Below are positions 9,301-17,321 of a stretch of 37,949 nucleotides of DNA, piece by piece. Made by a program: the position numbers and the translations under genes. The notes under the pieces are model-generated. The model was not told the origin of the DNA, ran no database searches, and saw only the letters and a list, made by a program, of their open reading frames with translations. Origin of the DNA: Sulfurimonas sp. (GTDB lineage Bacteria; Campylobacterota; Campylobacteria; Campylobacterales; Sulfurimonadaceae); NCBI GenBank assembly GCA_027063745.1, contig JAMORG010000054.1:1-37949 (forward strand). The letters are read 5' to 3'. Positions within the stretch are counted from its first letter, which is position 1. Each line of letters starts with the position of its first letter.

Positions 9301-10168
9301 CCATTGTTGCAGGTGGATTGTTCGGTCTCATTTGGAAATTTGGCTCTTTTTTAGCACCAAAGCCCGCCTGCTCTACTTTGTAAGCATCCGGTACTTTTGG
9401 ATATTTTCCTTGCAAAATCTCTCCGCTAATTGCTTCTGTTTCTTGTGGCGATAATCCTAGAGCGTCTGCATTATTTAAGATCGCGCTTGCTATGTCTTCA
9501 TCACTTTTTGCGCCTTGTACCATTTCAGGCTTAATTACATTATTTACCCTGCCTTTTGTAAAAGCGGATATAATGCCATTTAGTCCTGCAACTATGCCTG
9601 CACCAATCTCTGCATTATGCACTTTCTCTGTTGTACTCATTGCATCGTTTCCATAGTCTTTTGCAGCCATAGTTCCTGCGCCAATACCTGCACCTAAACC
9701 CATACTTGTTGCTACTGCTCTTGGTTTTGTTTTGGTTGCACCAACTGCTAATTTTTCAATAAGACTTCCTGCCTTACCTATTTTTTGCCCTTTAGATACT
9801 ATTCCTGCTGGTGTAAGATTTAAAGGGTCTCCTATCATTTCTCCTGCTAGTCCAACCCATTCATTGTCTATATTTCTATCTAGTGTCTGACTTGCTACTC
9901 TTGCCCTGTTTTGTAAAGATTTATTACCAAACAGTTTAGCTGCCGATGCTGTGTAGTCTGTAATATTTTTTGCTGCTCCGTGAATAAAATCCTCTGCAAA
10001 ATCTGGTATATACTCATCTATTTTATCCATTCTTACTTGACTATTATTCTGCTCTTGTTTAAACTTAGCATAAAGCGGATCTTGTTTGTATGATGAATTT
10101 TGTTGCTGATTATTTTGTGATTGTTCTTGCTTGAATTTCTTATAAAGAGGATCTTGTCTGTAGTCCAT
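3350..10168 (-). CDS. 2272-aa polyvalent-type phage protein (LPD38-like C-terminus, HExxH metalloprotease-like domain, putative nuclease-like domain)
   Basis: Single ORF; HELQHSIQKEEGFARGG...GEIEARDVQAR; C-terminal NVPSHINNFMSNQFLMHLAGM / ISPFISWSYYTMPAIWKLL region typical of large polyvalent proteins. Confidence 0.8.
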   Translation of the reverse strand: MDYRQDPLYKKFKQEQSQNNQQQNSSYKQDPLYAKFKQEQNNSQVRMDKIDEYIPDFAEDFIHGAAKNITDYTASAAKLFGNKSLQNRARVASQTLDRNIDNEWVGLAGEMIGDPLNLTPAGIVSKGQKIGKAGSLIEKLAVGATKTKPRAVATSMGLGAGIGAGTMAAKDYGNDAMSTTEKVHNAEIGAGIVAGLNGIISAFTKGRVNNVIKPEMVQGAKSDEDIASAILNNADALGLSPQETEAISGEILQGKYPKVPDAYKVEQAGFGAKKEPNFQMRPNNPPATMDINTALEVLAKEADKKRVAQGLEPIYQHKYEVQPQYTKESIYPQQPEQPYNPNFVSGDFNNNIPVPYNADAELMQRYQKIAAHPRLQELLSMRESVSAKDARSPQRLVSKGGYRELDGYGGENKHAYDRAVYEKNYAHDFHLTKGDVDKLYKGKYDDDLLSKLETDLSTLDNHPDYAKSFNSENNIDYKAELAKLDDTDVKLSPSEWEEANAVFAKGLDNVAVGAYAGIGQDENGNITFDPEKFILGLGGYTAVKQALKNGTIRGKLKDIAVDALDRVNFNPEVQKRGNSFNSMSPVKSKAQKEEKDLIAQHNLTEDNVKFADKQGGLAVPSIAVTKKDTPLDGFGNITLLGDKEIITPKRDTKTYGADIYSPRYPQIKKQLSHKAIRNIEDDLDKYHDLVARGGYVDVDNLIDDIGLKMKFLESKGYKKDKVLKYDAPKKENIEIAKTFKPFYEDGKLNRDYVNDDKFISKVKEFLKNKIGDDINDWSETQIQRVAKNYAQIMKDTLRKIEKGKSPDFYATRSNVSKIIDKKHKQEFKDYVDDYYKQHGAEEKIYNGTDRNGRQKWIDHNIDNVVKKLKKDLRGGEGFNYGTGSIRALHTPQFKSLAQIQKAKDRLVSKDEFEVVKKEVEDEYFKISDALNEHTGNTSFSNDTLNGILSEIADAPLDRVLNEYGIKDLPKSIKDDIENLKTAMQEMPTEYFETKILRKVDLGEFKVALVPNGTSKETIELLKKKGLKVSKYNPKIDGARAEKIAKVAEKEGILFVNPTHTMAGAFAGGSDTAINQRDYNGDGKTDLIDILIGAGIGAVGINALKKAAPKLFEEEEGGFKAGLFAGSKAKGFDAAKSSGKTFDGKYDTLERFEIDDSKAKLKNLARYVNTKEGTKLENILDHKELFDNYPELKDINIKFHNGSGSSFSRDGIEVGMKDFKTKDDFKSTLLHELQHSIQKEEGFARGGSAQEFYNDFKKKINLLKYELEFEPDDFIRDKKLKQLSELESKYKDGGKEEAFNMYQKLAGEIEARDVQARADYTPEQREKITPFSSEDIAPEDAVMRFNNSDDALIDGLTQKHARELEDKYLNKSSDRVLENEIMKDASELPKPLSFQEFKNMFNTREWTKVKTPIGDVSFNVSKIYKHFTDNTYFQDRAWLTGAFKDALEEPLFVIKNPIKKQIEYYKPYKDENGLVHYVGIVKDNNGNLKQITSFNKDIGSIKNMIKATDGNLMYFKHSSGAKSTTNKGKTSALNKWENRSADEIIPQDKQMSQTKEEFLNKVKEAKKKGYAHVSKIVSKEAQKEWGDAASTLERWFFDTLGAKYHDLRESATASTNGMSVKLERLHKALKELNEADRVSLHDYIAGETKDINPTLKPLADKLKQDIDNLSKDLVSKGVLTQEQYDEWAGYYIHRNYEQHFFKDVKNLMKKGFKIDDIHKRGNIQVISEKEAKKLLVDPKFIANTQKPLRDGGVRLQKLANGKYELRRDWTRAERDAMNEIRDGAITIPETLMRLKRMADNAKFLEDVSKIDEVILKDAEKFSDDEISAAGFIKAPNSPKYGVLAGKHIRKDVFDDISARNDEIFNTFHGSDGAFARIWKNYLSLWKKSKTVWNVPSHINNFMSNQFLMHLAGMRADEIVTAIGRAGKMMYEGSRLEKLMQKKMLGQATKADLKELEEMGEDLKYFLEAKDGGLLGRSQLNDILAGEQKLEKKGVLGKIDKFSEDMYHGEDAINKIAMYAHLREKVGMSKDEARKAVLTIMPDYSKPMPKGFRALRDTGISPFISWSYYTMPAIWKLLKTKQGAKKAALAMGTLAGLEYVLTGGAVTPLDNIPFYGGNKPEDFKGRRFGIGRSGDTIHTLKTDRWIPYIELTDPINFFVSNISGPTTNAVVNTLTAPSKAGMINPYYGRPVTYKNKGAGQKAYDYAKYLTQSYVPLPAQAYSGWNLIESLARSKKNRRRNKVVEPRTPRQEILKNIGLNSLSYSRSQARKENND

Positions 10169-10194
10169 TTCAATAGCCTATTTTTTATTGATAG

Positions 10195-10230
10195 ACTACC
10201 AAAATGTATTTTTCAAAATAAGAGTATTTT
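10195..10230 (-). promoter_or_regulatory. Putative late promoter motif, copy 1
   Basis: + strand actaccaaaatgtatttttcaaaataagagtatttt; related copies at 11309 and 24321; upstream of CDS 10168. Confidence 0.5.
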
Positions 10231-11068
10231 AACTATAACCTTGTAGCTTTTTCCATTCTAAAAACTGTTTCTCTTCATCATCAGTAGTTTTTTGAGATAC
10301 ATTTGTTTTATTTTTCTGAGTATTTTTCTTCTGCGTATCAAGTGAGTAAGTATCACTAAACCATCCATCTTCTTTTTTTATGTTTGGAATAGTTCCTGTA
10401 TTGATATAATGTTGAGATACTTGTCTTTTTATTCCCTCATCTAAATCATCCCACTCAGGAACAAGAGCAGCAGGGTTTTTCGTGAATATTTTAGTGCGTT
10501 CTAGTTTATACTTTTCATCATTGTTTTTTGCACCTAAAGATGATTGAAATTTCTGCATATCAAGGTCATGTGTTCTATCAAACTTCTGCACATTAAAGTT
10601 AAAAGACTTATCAAACTGTGACCCTTGTTGAGAGAGTCTCTGATTTTGCAAATACTCTTTTTCTAGCCTATTTTGCTGTGATTGATACTTATCATTTTGA
10701 AGTCTTTGTGAAAACTGTCTATTTTTTAAGTTCATTGCATCATACTGTTGCTGCATACCTGCATTTCGCTTATCTGTTAGGTACTTTAAAAAGTTTCCTA
10801 TTTTTGCAGTATTCTCCTCTCCAGTTTGTAAGTGTACTTGTGGAGCTTTCATACCGTTTGGAAAATTATTAGGAAAATATGAGGACTGCTGCTGTGATTG
10901 TGCAAGTAAGCTAATAAACTTGTTTTTCTTTGGCTTTGGCGGATCAAAATTCATTGTTACCTTGTTTCCATAGCTTCCATCAGGTCGCTGTAACCCTGCT
11001 CGGTAGTCAATACTTTTAGTACCTATTACAGTACCATCATCTCTTTTCATATTCATTTGAAGTTCCAT
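10229..11068 (-). CDS. Q-rich coiled-coil virion-associated hypothetical protein
   Basis: Long ORF in the structural block; QQQQ/SQQ-rich heptad-like sequence. Confidence 0.65.
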   Translation of the reverse strand: MELQMNMKRDDGTVIGTKSIDYRAGLQRPDGSYGNKVTMNFDPPKPKKNKFISLLAQSQQQSSYFPNNFPNGMKAPQVHLQTGEENTAKIGNFLKYLTDKRNAGMQQQYDAMNLKNRQFSQRLQNDKYQSQQNRLEKEYLQNQRLSQQGSQFDKSFNFNVQKFDRTHDLDMQKFQSSLGAKNNDEKYKLERTKIFTKNPAALVPEWDDLDEGIKRQVSQHYINTGTIPNIKKEDGWFSDTYSLDTQKKNTQKNKTNVSQKTTDDEEKQFLEWKKLQGYS

Positions 11069-11292
11069 ATACTCTTTAACTCATGCACTTCTTTCCATTT
11101 TTTAGCAATTTCATTTGTTTTTTGTTCATACTCATCTGCAAGATTTTTCAAAGAAGTTGTATCAACGGCATCTGCATTTATTACTTTTATCATTGTTTTT
11201 TTTATATCATTTAGCTGCTCTTGAATAACAAGAATATTATCTTTTGTTTCATGATATAAACCTCGTGCATAAATTCTTTCATCCATTTTCAA
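11053..11292 (-). CDS. Small coiled-coil hypothetical protein
   Basis: 79-aa ORF overlapping the next gene start; preceded by the repeated late motif. Confidence 0.6.
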   Translation of the reverse strand: MKMDERIYARGLYHETKDNILVIQEQLNDIKKTMIKVINADAVDTTSLKNLADEYEQKTNEIAKKWKEVHELKSIWNFK

Positions 11293-11308
11293 ACCTTTTT
11301 AACTGTAG

Positions 11309-11344
11309 ATTACCAAAATAGAATTTTTAAAATAAGAGCATTTT
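11309..11344 (-). promoter_or_regulatory. Putative late promoter motif, copy 2
   Basis: + strand attaccaaaatagaatttttaaaataagagcatttt. Confidence 0.5.
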
Positions 11345-12701
11345 AATCACCAATTACAGGATAACCCCTATCTATCATATTGTGTTTTGCAAAAAGCTCA
11401 CCTAAATCACTTCTTGGAATAGGATATCCCCATTTGTTTATTTTAAAAACATTTAATTTTGTCTTGCTCATCGTATATACATAGTCTGAAAAATTTGCTA
11501 TTGCATAAGAATAGTTATATAGAAATGATGTTCCTTTCTGAATAATATCTGTAGATTTATAGCTTATATAATTTTTTGAATAGTATATTTCACCACTTGG
11601 ACCTATTGAAAAATATGCCTCTTTTGCATCTCCAAGATAACAAATTTTAGATGCAGGAGTGCTTGCCTTCGGATAGTCGTGCAAATTATGTTTTTCGTTA
11701 TAATGCAAAACCTTTCCATCTCTGATATAATCAAAACGAATTTTAGCATCTGATGCAAAATAGTCTAATCCTTGTATCTCTTTTATTTCTCCTCTATCAA
11801 CATAGTATGTATTGCTATTTGTCATAAAATATGCATCATCATAAGCTGATTTTTTATTTCCTCTTGATGCGCTAGACGCGCTGAAATCACTTGTTGCAAT
11901 ATTTCCATTATCGACATCTTGCAAAGAAATAGTTCCGTGCATACCTACAATATAAACATTATCACCATCACTAATCATAAACGGTACAACTTCGTATATT
12001 CCAACTTGTAGTATTTTTGTAAATCCATCTTCACTATACTCATAGATTTTATTTCCTGCATAAAAGAAGTTTCTTTTATTTATCGAATACACAAATAGAG
12101 GAGTTCCAAAATCATCTACATTAACATCAAAAAGTTTTACTTTATCAACTCCTGAAAATTTGTAAAAAGCATAAACATCACCGCTAGTATTTTCGCTACT
12201 GCTTCCGTCATCTGTTTTTTCAAAAATTACCAAAAATTTATTTATTCCATCATCATATCTTGAAACATTTTTTCTATATGTTGATATTTCATTTGATACA
12301 TCAACAGTTCCTATAAACTCTACATTTTGAGGACACATTGCAGTAGATACAATCATAGGCTTTTCTCTTCCAAGTTCAACTTTTACAGGCAAAACAGCAT
12401 CTTCAAGACTTTTATTCCTATCATATACAATAGGATCATCAGATACATTGTTTACATCAGTTGCATCTGGCTCGTTTCCTCTTTCCATATCTTTTATTAT
12501 GTCTGGTGAGTCAGGCACATAAACATATCGCTCTTCTCCGGTTTGAGAGTTTTTTATCATCATATTTATAGATGCTATATAAGTACCATTTATAATCTCT
12601 TTTGCAAGTAGATTATCATCGTATGCTGGGTGAGGATAAGGTATGCTTATCTCTTCTGCCATTGATAAAACTCCTAAAATTAAAAACAAAATAGACTTCA
12701 T
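11343..12701 (-). CDS. Hypothetical protein with signal-peptide-like N-terminus
   Basis: MKSILFLILGVLSMAEE start; 452-aa ORF in the structural block. Confidence 0.65.
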   Translation of the reverse strand: MKSILFLILGVLSMAEEISIPYPHPAYDDNLLAKEIINGTYIASINMMIKNSQTGEERYVYVPDSPDIIKDMERGNEPDATDVNNVSDDPIVYDRNKSLEDAVLPVKVELGREKPMIVSTAMCPQNVEFIGTVDVSNEISTYRKNVSRYDDGINKFLVIFEKTDDGSSSENTSGDVYAFYKFSGVDKVKLFDVNVDDFGTPLFVYSINKRNFFYAGNKIYEYSEDGFTKILQVGIYEVVPFMISDGDNVYIVGMHGTISLQDVDNGNIATSDFSASSASRGNKKSAYDDAYFMTNSNTYYVDRGEIKEIQGLDYFASDAKIRFDYIRDGKVLHYNEKHNLHDYPKASTPASKICYLGDAKEAYFSIGPSGEIYYSKNYISYKSTDIIQKGTSFLYNYSYAIANFSDYVYTMSKTKLNVFKINKWGYPIPRSDLGELFAKHNMIDRGYPVIGD

Positions 12702-12726
12702 AACATATCTCCAAAAAATATGTTAT
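12700..12726 (-). promoter_or_regulatory. RBS hairpin at the start of CDS 12701
   Basis: ATAACATAT-N9-ATATGTTAT perfect 9-bp stem; GGAG in the loop and the first two bases of the ATG in the stem. Confidence 0.45.
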
Positions 12727-12740
12727 ATTTTACTACAATA

Positions 12741-13790
12741 TTATGTAAAATTCCTGATAGCCATAATGTAAATATCAATACTATCAAATAAAATATCTAC
12801 CATTACGATACTCTGCGTGCTATCTATTGTTTTATCACCCATTGCATCAAAAGCCAAAGTTACATTATGCCCGTTTGGTATGAACTCAATAGTGTATAAC
12901 TTACCTAAATCTATCTCATAATTACCATCTGCATCTTTTGTTATATCAAAGCTTAAATCTCCACCGACATCAACATAATAATAGTTACCTACGATCTCTT
13001 TAAAGTTTTTTGCTATGTTTCCACTTGGTCCATCCATACCATCAAAAGGCTGTGGCTCTGCACCTCCTACCGGTGCATCAACTTCTTCTATTGCATCACC
13101 TGCTGCATTTACTGCAAGAAATTTACCTGCTGTATATGTATCTGGTGTATCTGTAAGCTCTAAAAATGTTGTTGCTCCGCTTCCAGTTCCACTGTCTCCA
13201 TCTTTTCCTACAAAACGAATAGCACTGCTCCATACTCCATCACCCTGCTTAAAAGAGATATAAATATCTCCATCCTGAAAATTATCATGCCATGATGATC
13301 CATCGTTTGAATATCTAAAAAATATTGTCTCTGTATAGACTGTATCACTATCTCTATGCATAAAGTAGTCACGCATAGCATCATTATAGCTAGCATAAAT
13401 AGCATCTGCATCACTTGCATACCCATTGTACCCTACCCATAAAAAAGAGAGTGCTTTGTATATAACTGCAAATGCTAAACCCTCATCAGTATCTAGTACT
13501 CCATCAATCGTCGGCTCTGTTGGAACTCTTATAAACTCAGTAGATGATATTTTTTTAAACTCTGTTGCAGTGCTATCATTACTCTCTAAAAGAGTTAATG
13601 GTGTTGTATTGAGTGCTGCATCTCTCAACCCAAAGTATAAAGCCTCTAACTTGCTAGTATTATCTTTGCTCTCTAGCGGATGGGCAACATAATTTCCTGA
13701 GTCATCTTTACTGTCATCACTTTTCTTATATGCATCAACTGTGTCTGTGATAATTGTATCAATATAATTAAGTGCTTTTGATACTAACAT
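12741..13790 (-). CDS. Tail fibre / spike-like protein
   Basis: GKDGDSGTGSGATTFLELTDTPDTYTAGKFLAVNAAGDAIEEVDA is a typical phage fibre motif. Confidence 0.65.
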   Translation of the reverse strand: MLVSKALNYIDTIITDTVDAYKKSDDSKDDSGNYVAHPLESKDNTSKLEALYFGLRDAALNTTPLTLLESNDSTATEFKKISSTEFIRVPTEPTIDGVLDTDEGLAFAVIYKALSFLWVGYNGYASDADAIYASYNDAMRDYFMHRDSDTVYTETIFFRYSNDGSSWHDNFQDGDIYISFKQGDGVWSSAIRFVGKDGDSGTGSGATTFLELTDTPDTYTAGKFLAVNAAGDAIEEVDAPVGGAEPQPFDGMDGPSGNIAKNFKEIVGNYYYVDVGGDLSFDITKDADGNYEIDLGKLYTIEFIPNGHNVTLAFDAMGDKTIDSTQSIVMVDILFDSIDIYIMAIRNFT

Positions 13791-13799
13791 ATTCTATCC

Positions 13800-14558
13800 T
13801 TACGCTTTGTAAATTTTTGCAATTTTTATCTGAGTAAGATTTTTATTGTCTTCAATCTCTTTGTTAAGCTCACCTGCTTTTTGAATTGCTTTGAGCTGTG
13901 CAAGCTTGTACTGCACCTCTGTAGCTGAAACTCTTACTTGTTGCGCTGTAAGACCTACTTTTGCCCTCTCGTTATCTGCTTGTGCTTGATAGAGCGGTAT
14001 TTTTGCTTCTTCTAGCCCTACTTGAGCCTGCTTTATTAAAATATCTTTATCCATTATTTCAATCTTTTTATCTTCTGCTTCAATCTCTTTTGTTTTAAGT
14101 TCTATATTTTTTGTTATCTCTTGAATTTGAACAGGCATAAGTGTCTCGATCTCTGCTTTCGCTTTTGCTACATTTACTGCTGAGTTGTTCAGCTTTGCCT
14201 TATCATCATTTTTCATTGACTCTATTTTCTGAACACTCTCATTTGTTCTATTTGTATCGTCTATCTGCATTGATGCTATCTTCTGAGCTGTTTCATCTTT
14301 CATAGTCTGAATTTGAGCATCTTGCAGCGGTGTTTGACCGGCTACTGCTATTGCCTGCACTGTTACATTCGTTATTGTATTTGTAAAGAAGTCATAGATG
14401 CGTTTTGCTTTTTCATCATCACTGATTGATGTATGGTCCGTTAAAAAATTGTCTAAATCTTGTTTTGCCTTACCAAGAATAGAAATATCATTTCCATCAG
14501 CATCTTTTATAAATGCAACTGTATCAAGTATCTCAGTAAGTGTACTTTGTAATCCCAT
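13800..14558 (-). CDS. Coiled-coil virion-associated hypothetical protein
   Basis: 252-aa ORF with long alanine/lysine/glutamate heptad-like helix. Confidence 0.6.
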   Translation of the reverse strand: MGLQSTLTEILDTVAFIKDADGNDISILGKAKQDLDNFLTDHTSISDDEKAKRIYDFFTNTITNVTVQAIAVAGQTPLQDAQIQTMKDETAQKIASMQIDDTNRTNESVQKIESMKNDDKAKLNNSAVNVAKAKAEIETLMPVQIQEITKNIELKTKEIEAEDKKIEIMDKDILIKQAQVGLEEAKIPLYQAQADNERAKVGLTAQQVRVSATEVQYKLAQLKAIQKAGELNKEIEDNKNLTQIKIAKIYKA

Positions 14559-14559
14559 C

Positions 14560-15168
14560 CTAATACTCCTTTATCTCAACATCTGCCAACTCTGCATTAA
14601 CTGTAACATCTTCAAGAACAACACTACCAAGGACTACATTTCCAAGCTCACTATTTATGCTGTAGTTGGGCAAAGATACATCTTCAAGTGTAGTATTTCC
14701 GATATTGACATCGTAGTTAAGTTTAGTCATGTTGTCTTTTAAAATAAACCTCTTTTTTAGTGTTTGCATTACTGTAATTTCCAAAGGGATTTCACAATAA
14801 TAAAAACCATCTATAATGCTTGCAAGATTTCCACTGTTTAAAATAACGCCATTCTCATTAAAAAGTTCGTATGGAACTGTATAGTTTGGCTTATACCCTA
14901 TAACAAAGTGAGGTGTAGGGTGTCCTATCTTTTTAACAATTCTAAATTTTGAGTTTATCTTAGCCAATAAATAGCCATCAAAATAAGGTGCTTTTGATAA
15001 AGCTTTGAAAAATATACCGCTTTGCTGCATTGTATATTCAAGTGGCTCTATCTCATGTGATGCAGAATTAAATGCATAGAGAGATACAACCGGCTCACTA
15101 TCTGTCTGAACAATAATGCTAAAGTCAAGACCTCGTGTGATATTTGTTGTATCTACTCTAACTACCAT
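14560..15168 (-). CDS. Hypothetical structural protein
   Basis: ORF in a tightly packed leftward virion gene block. Confidence 0.6.
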   Translation of the reverse strand: MVVRVDTTNITRGLDFSIIVQTDSEPVVSLYAFNSASHEIEPLEYTMQQSGIFFKALSKAPYFDGYLLAKINSKFRIVKKIGHPTPHFVIGYKPNYTVPYELFNENGVILNSGNLASIIDGFYYCEIPLEITVMQTLKKRFILKDNMTKLNYDVNIGNTTLEDVSLPNYSINSELGNVVLGSVVLEDVTVNAELADVEIKEY

Positions 15169-15176
15169 GAAGTATC

Positions 15177-15737
15177 CTAGTACGCTACTGCTACATCACT
15201 GTAAACTGGTGCATCAGGATCTATAACCTGCTCTACTGTACTATCAACTGTGCGTATTCTCTCTTCAACAATAATTCCATGCTCAGGACTCTCAATTGTA
15301 ACAAGGAACTCACCCTCTGTTTGGATTGCAAACTCTGGCGTTACATAAACACCCGTATTTCCAACCTGTGTAAGCGTTGCACCATCTGCCACTGATGATC
15401 TTAGTTTTGTTCTAAGATAAAGCTTTGTTGCTGTTGCTTTTGTAACATACACATACTTTCCTGTAGCATATTCAACAACATCACCACTTACAACATCATG
15501 CCCACTATCTACAGTGATATAAGTAGCACCGTATGGAGCATAACCGTTTACTGTAGCAGTATGAGCCGTTGCAATACTCTCAACTGCCTCACTCATACCA
15601 CCTGCAACTGATGTTGTATCTGTAAGGTTATTTGTTGGTGCATACACTACACTAAACTCATCCGATGCTGCACCCAAAAGTGTTGCTTTCGTTGAAACAA
15701 CTACATCAAAATTTTGCCCTATTTCGTAAGTCTTCAT
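15177..15737 (-). CDS. Hypothetical structural protein
   Basis: 186-aa ORF; strong GGAG RBS in the AATCAATACAAAAGGAGT leader. Confidence 0.65.
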   Translation of the reverse strand: MKTYEIGQNFDVVVSTKATLLGAASDEFSVVYAPTNNLTDTTSVAGGMSEAVESIATAHTATVNGYAPYGATYITVDSGHDVVSGDVVEYATGKYVYVTKATATKLYLRTKLRSSVADGATLTQVGNTGVYVTPEFAIQTEGEFLVTIESPEHGIIVEERIRTVDSTVEQVIDPDAPVYSDVAVAY

Positions 15738-15741
15738 TGCT

Positions 15742-15760
15742 TACTCCTTTTGTATTGATT
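15742..15760 (-). promoter_or_regulatory. Conserved leader motif AATCAATACAAAAGGAGTA, copy 1
   Basis: Same motif at 22492, 33703 and 36172; hairpin GCCCT-ATCG-AGGGC lies just upstream at 15770-15783. Confidence 0.55.
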
Positions 15761-15789
15761 ATTTCTACCGCCCTATCGAGGGCAGCATA

Positions 15790-17319
15790 TTAGTACATAA
15801 AAATAAAATTGTTTGTACCGTCATAAACTTCTACATCAGGCAATCTAAAATCAACAAAACCGCTATTATCTGTATCTCTTTGAAATACTATTAAGTTTGT
15901 TCCGTTGTCTTTTTCGTAAACCTGTGTAAAACCACTTCCATCTGCAACAATCTTATGCTGCCGCATAAGTGTTTTTCCGTTTAACTTGTAAATGTTTCCA
16001 TCAACATCAACTGCGATTACTGCTCTTGCTACCGATGCAGATGTTTTTGATGCAGATTGCATAAAACATAGACTTCTACTTATAGTATGCGATGATGTTG
16101 CAGCTACGCCAGCCCATCCACAAGTAGGTAATGTTTGTCTTTCATACCACGACTTATAGGCATCTAGCCATGATGTTTTTACAATACTTTTTCTAAAAAC
16201 ATTATCTGCAGAACGATTAACAATATCGCTTGCAACACCAACTTTACCTAACATAAGTCCATCAATGGAACTTCTTGATGCAATACCTAAACCATAGATA
16301 TTTGATGCAATGATTTTTCCATCTTTTATTAGCTTGTTATCTGTAGTCAAGTGATAACCGCCTGCTGACTTAACAATATTATTGCTTCCATCACTTAGCT
16401 TTACTTCTCTTGCTCTTCCATTCCCATCAAGTGCAAGATCTACTATGTCCTCACCATGAGCAACTACGCGTTCACCATCGTAAACATAATCACCAATAGC
16501 AACAGCATCACCTGCATCTGTAAGTATAGATTTATCAATTACACCTACTTTTGCCTGCTGCAGCATTTTACCGCCTGCAACTCTTATGATTTTTTCATAA
16601 AGATTTCCGTATTTATGATAGTTGCCATAAGAAAAAGGAGCATAAACAAAAATTGCCTTATCATCAATATTTCTACATATAAAAGTGCTGTTGTCTCTCA
16701 TAACAGTAAACTCAGATATAAAAGGATTTGGAACGGCATCACCCATGTTGAAACGCTGTCTAGCTTCACCGCGAACAACATTTACATATCCATCGGCATC
16801 TAGGTATGCGTAACCATTTCGTATTGAAACAAGTTGAATAGCATTAATCTTAATATCATACGGAACTGCACCTGTAAATACTATTCCACCATTCATCCCA
16901 GACACTCTGCCACCCGAAACGCTTTTATTGTTAATCCCATGCGCTACATATTCACCTGTTGTATAACCGGCTATTGCAAACTCACGAAGTTTTTGCAGAG
17001 AAACATTTGTTACATTTCCATCTGCATCAGTAAAACTTTCCTCAATGTCTTCAACACCATTAAAAAGCTTGATACTTCTTGTAAGCGTTGGGGTTATCTG
17101 CGGAGTATATGCACCACTACTATCTGCTGATATTACACGTTTAATAGTATCCGGCGGATTTTTAGGATCAAATGTAAAAGTCGCATTTCCAAGTCCAAGA
17201 AGAATAGAGCATTTCCGATTGTTTAGCGTAGGATAGATAGTAACCTTCCCATCACTAACATTTGCCTTATACCCACACCCTGCATCTACGCTAGGTTCTT
17301 TTCTACTTGCTCTACTCAT
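15790..17319 (-). CDS. Hypothetical virion protein
   Basis: 509-aa beta-rich ORF in the structural block. Confidence 0.65.
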   Translation of the reverse strand: MSRASRKEPSVDAGCGYKANVSDGKVTIYPTLNNRKCSILLGLGNATFTFDPKNPPDTIKRVISADSSGAYTPQITPTLTRSIKLFNGVEDIEESFTDADGNVTNVSLQKLREFAIAGYTTGEYVAHGINNKSVSGGRVSGMNGGIVFTGAVPYDIKINAIQLVSIRNGYAYLDADGYVNVVRGEARQRFNMGDAVPNPFISEFTVMRDNSTFICRNIDDKAIFVYAPFSYGNYHKYGNLYEKIIRVAGGKMLQQAKVGVIDKSILTDAGDAVAIGDYVYDGERVVAHGEDIVDLALDGNGRAREVKLSDGSNNIVKSAGGYHLTTDNKLIKDGKIIASNIYGLGIASRSSIDGLMLGKVGVASDIVNRSADNVFRKSIVKTSWLDAYKSWYERQTLPTCGWAGVAATSSHTISRSLCFMQSASKTSASVARAVIAVDVDGNIYKLNGKTLMRQHKIVADGSGFTQVYEKDNGTNLIVFQRDTDNSGFVDFRLPDVEVYDGTNNFIFMY

Positions 17320-17321
17320 TG

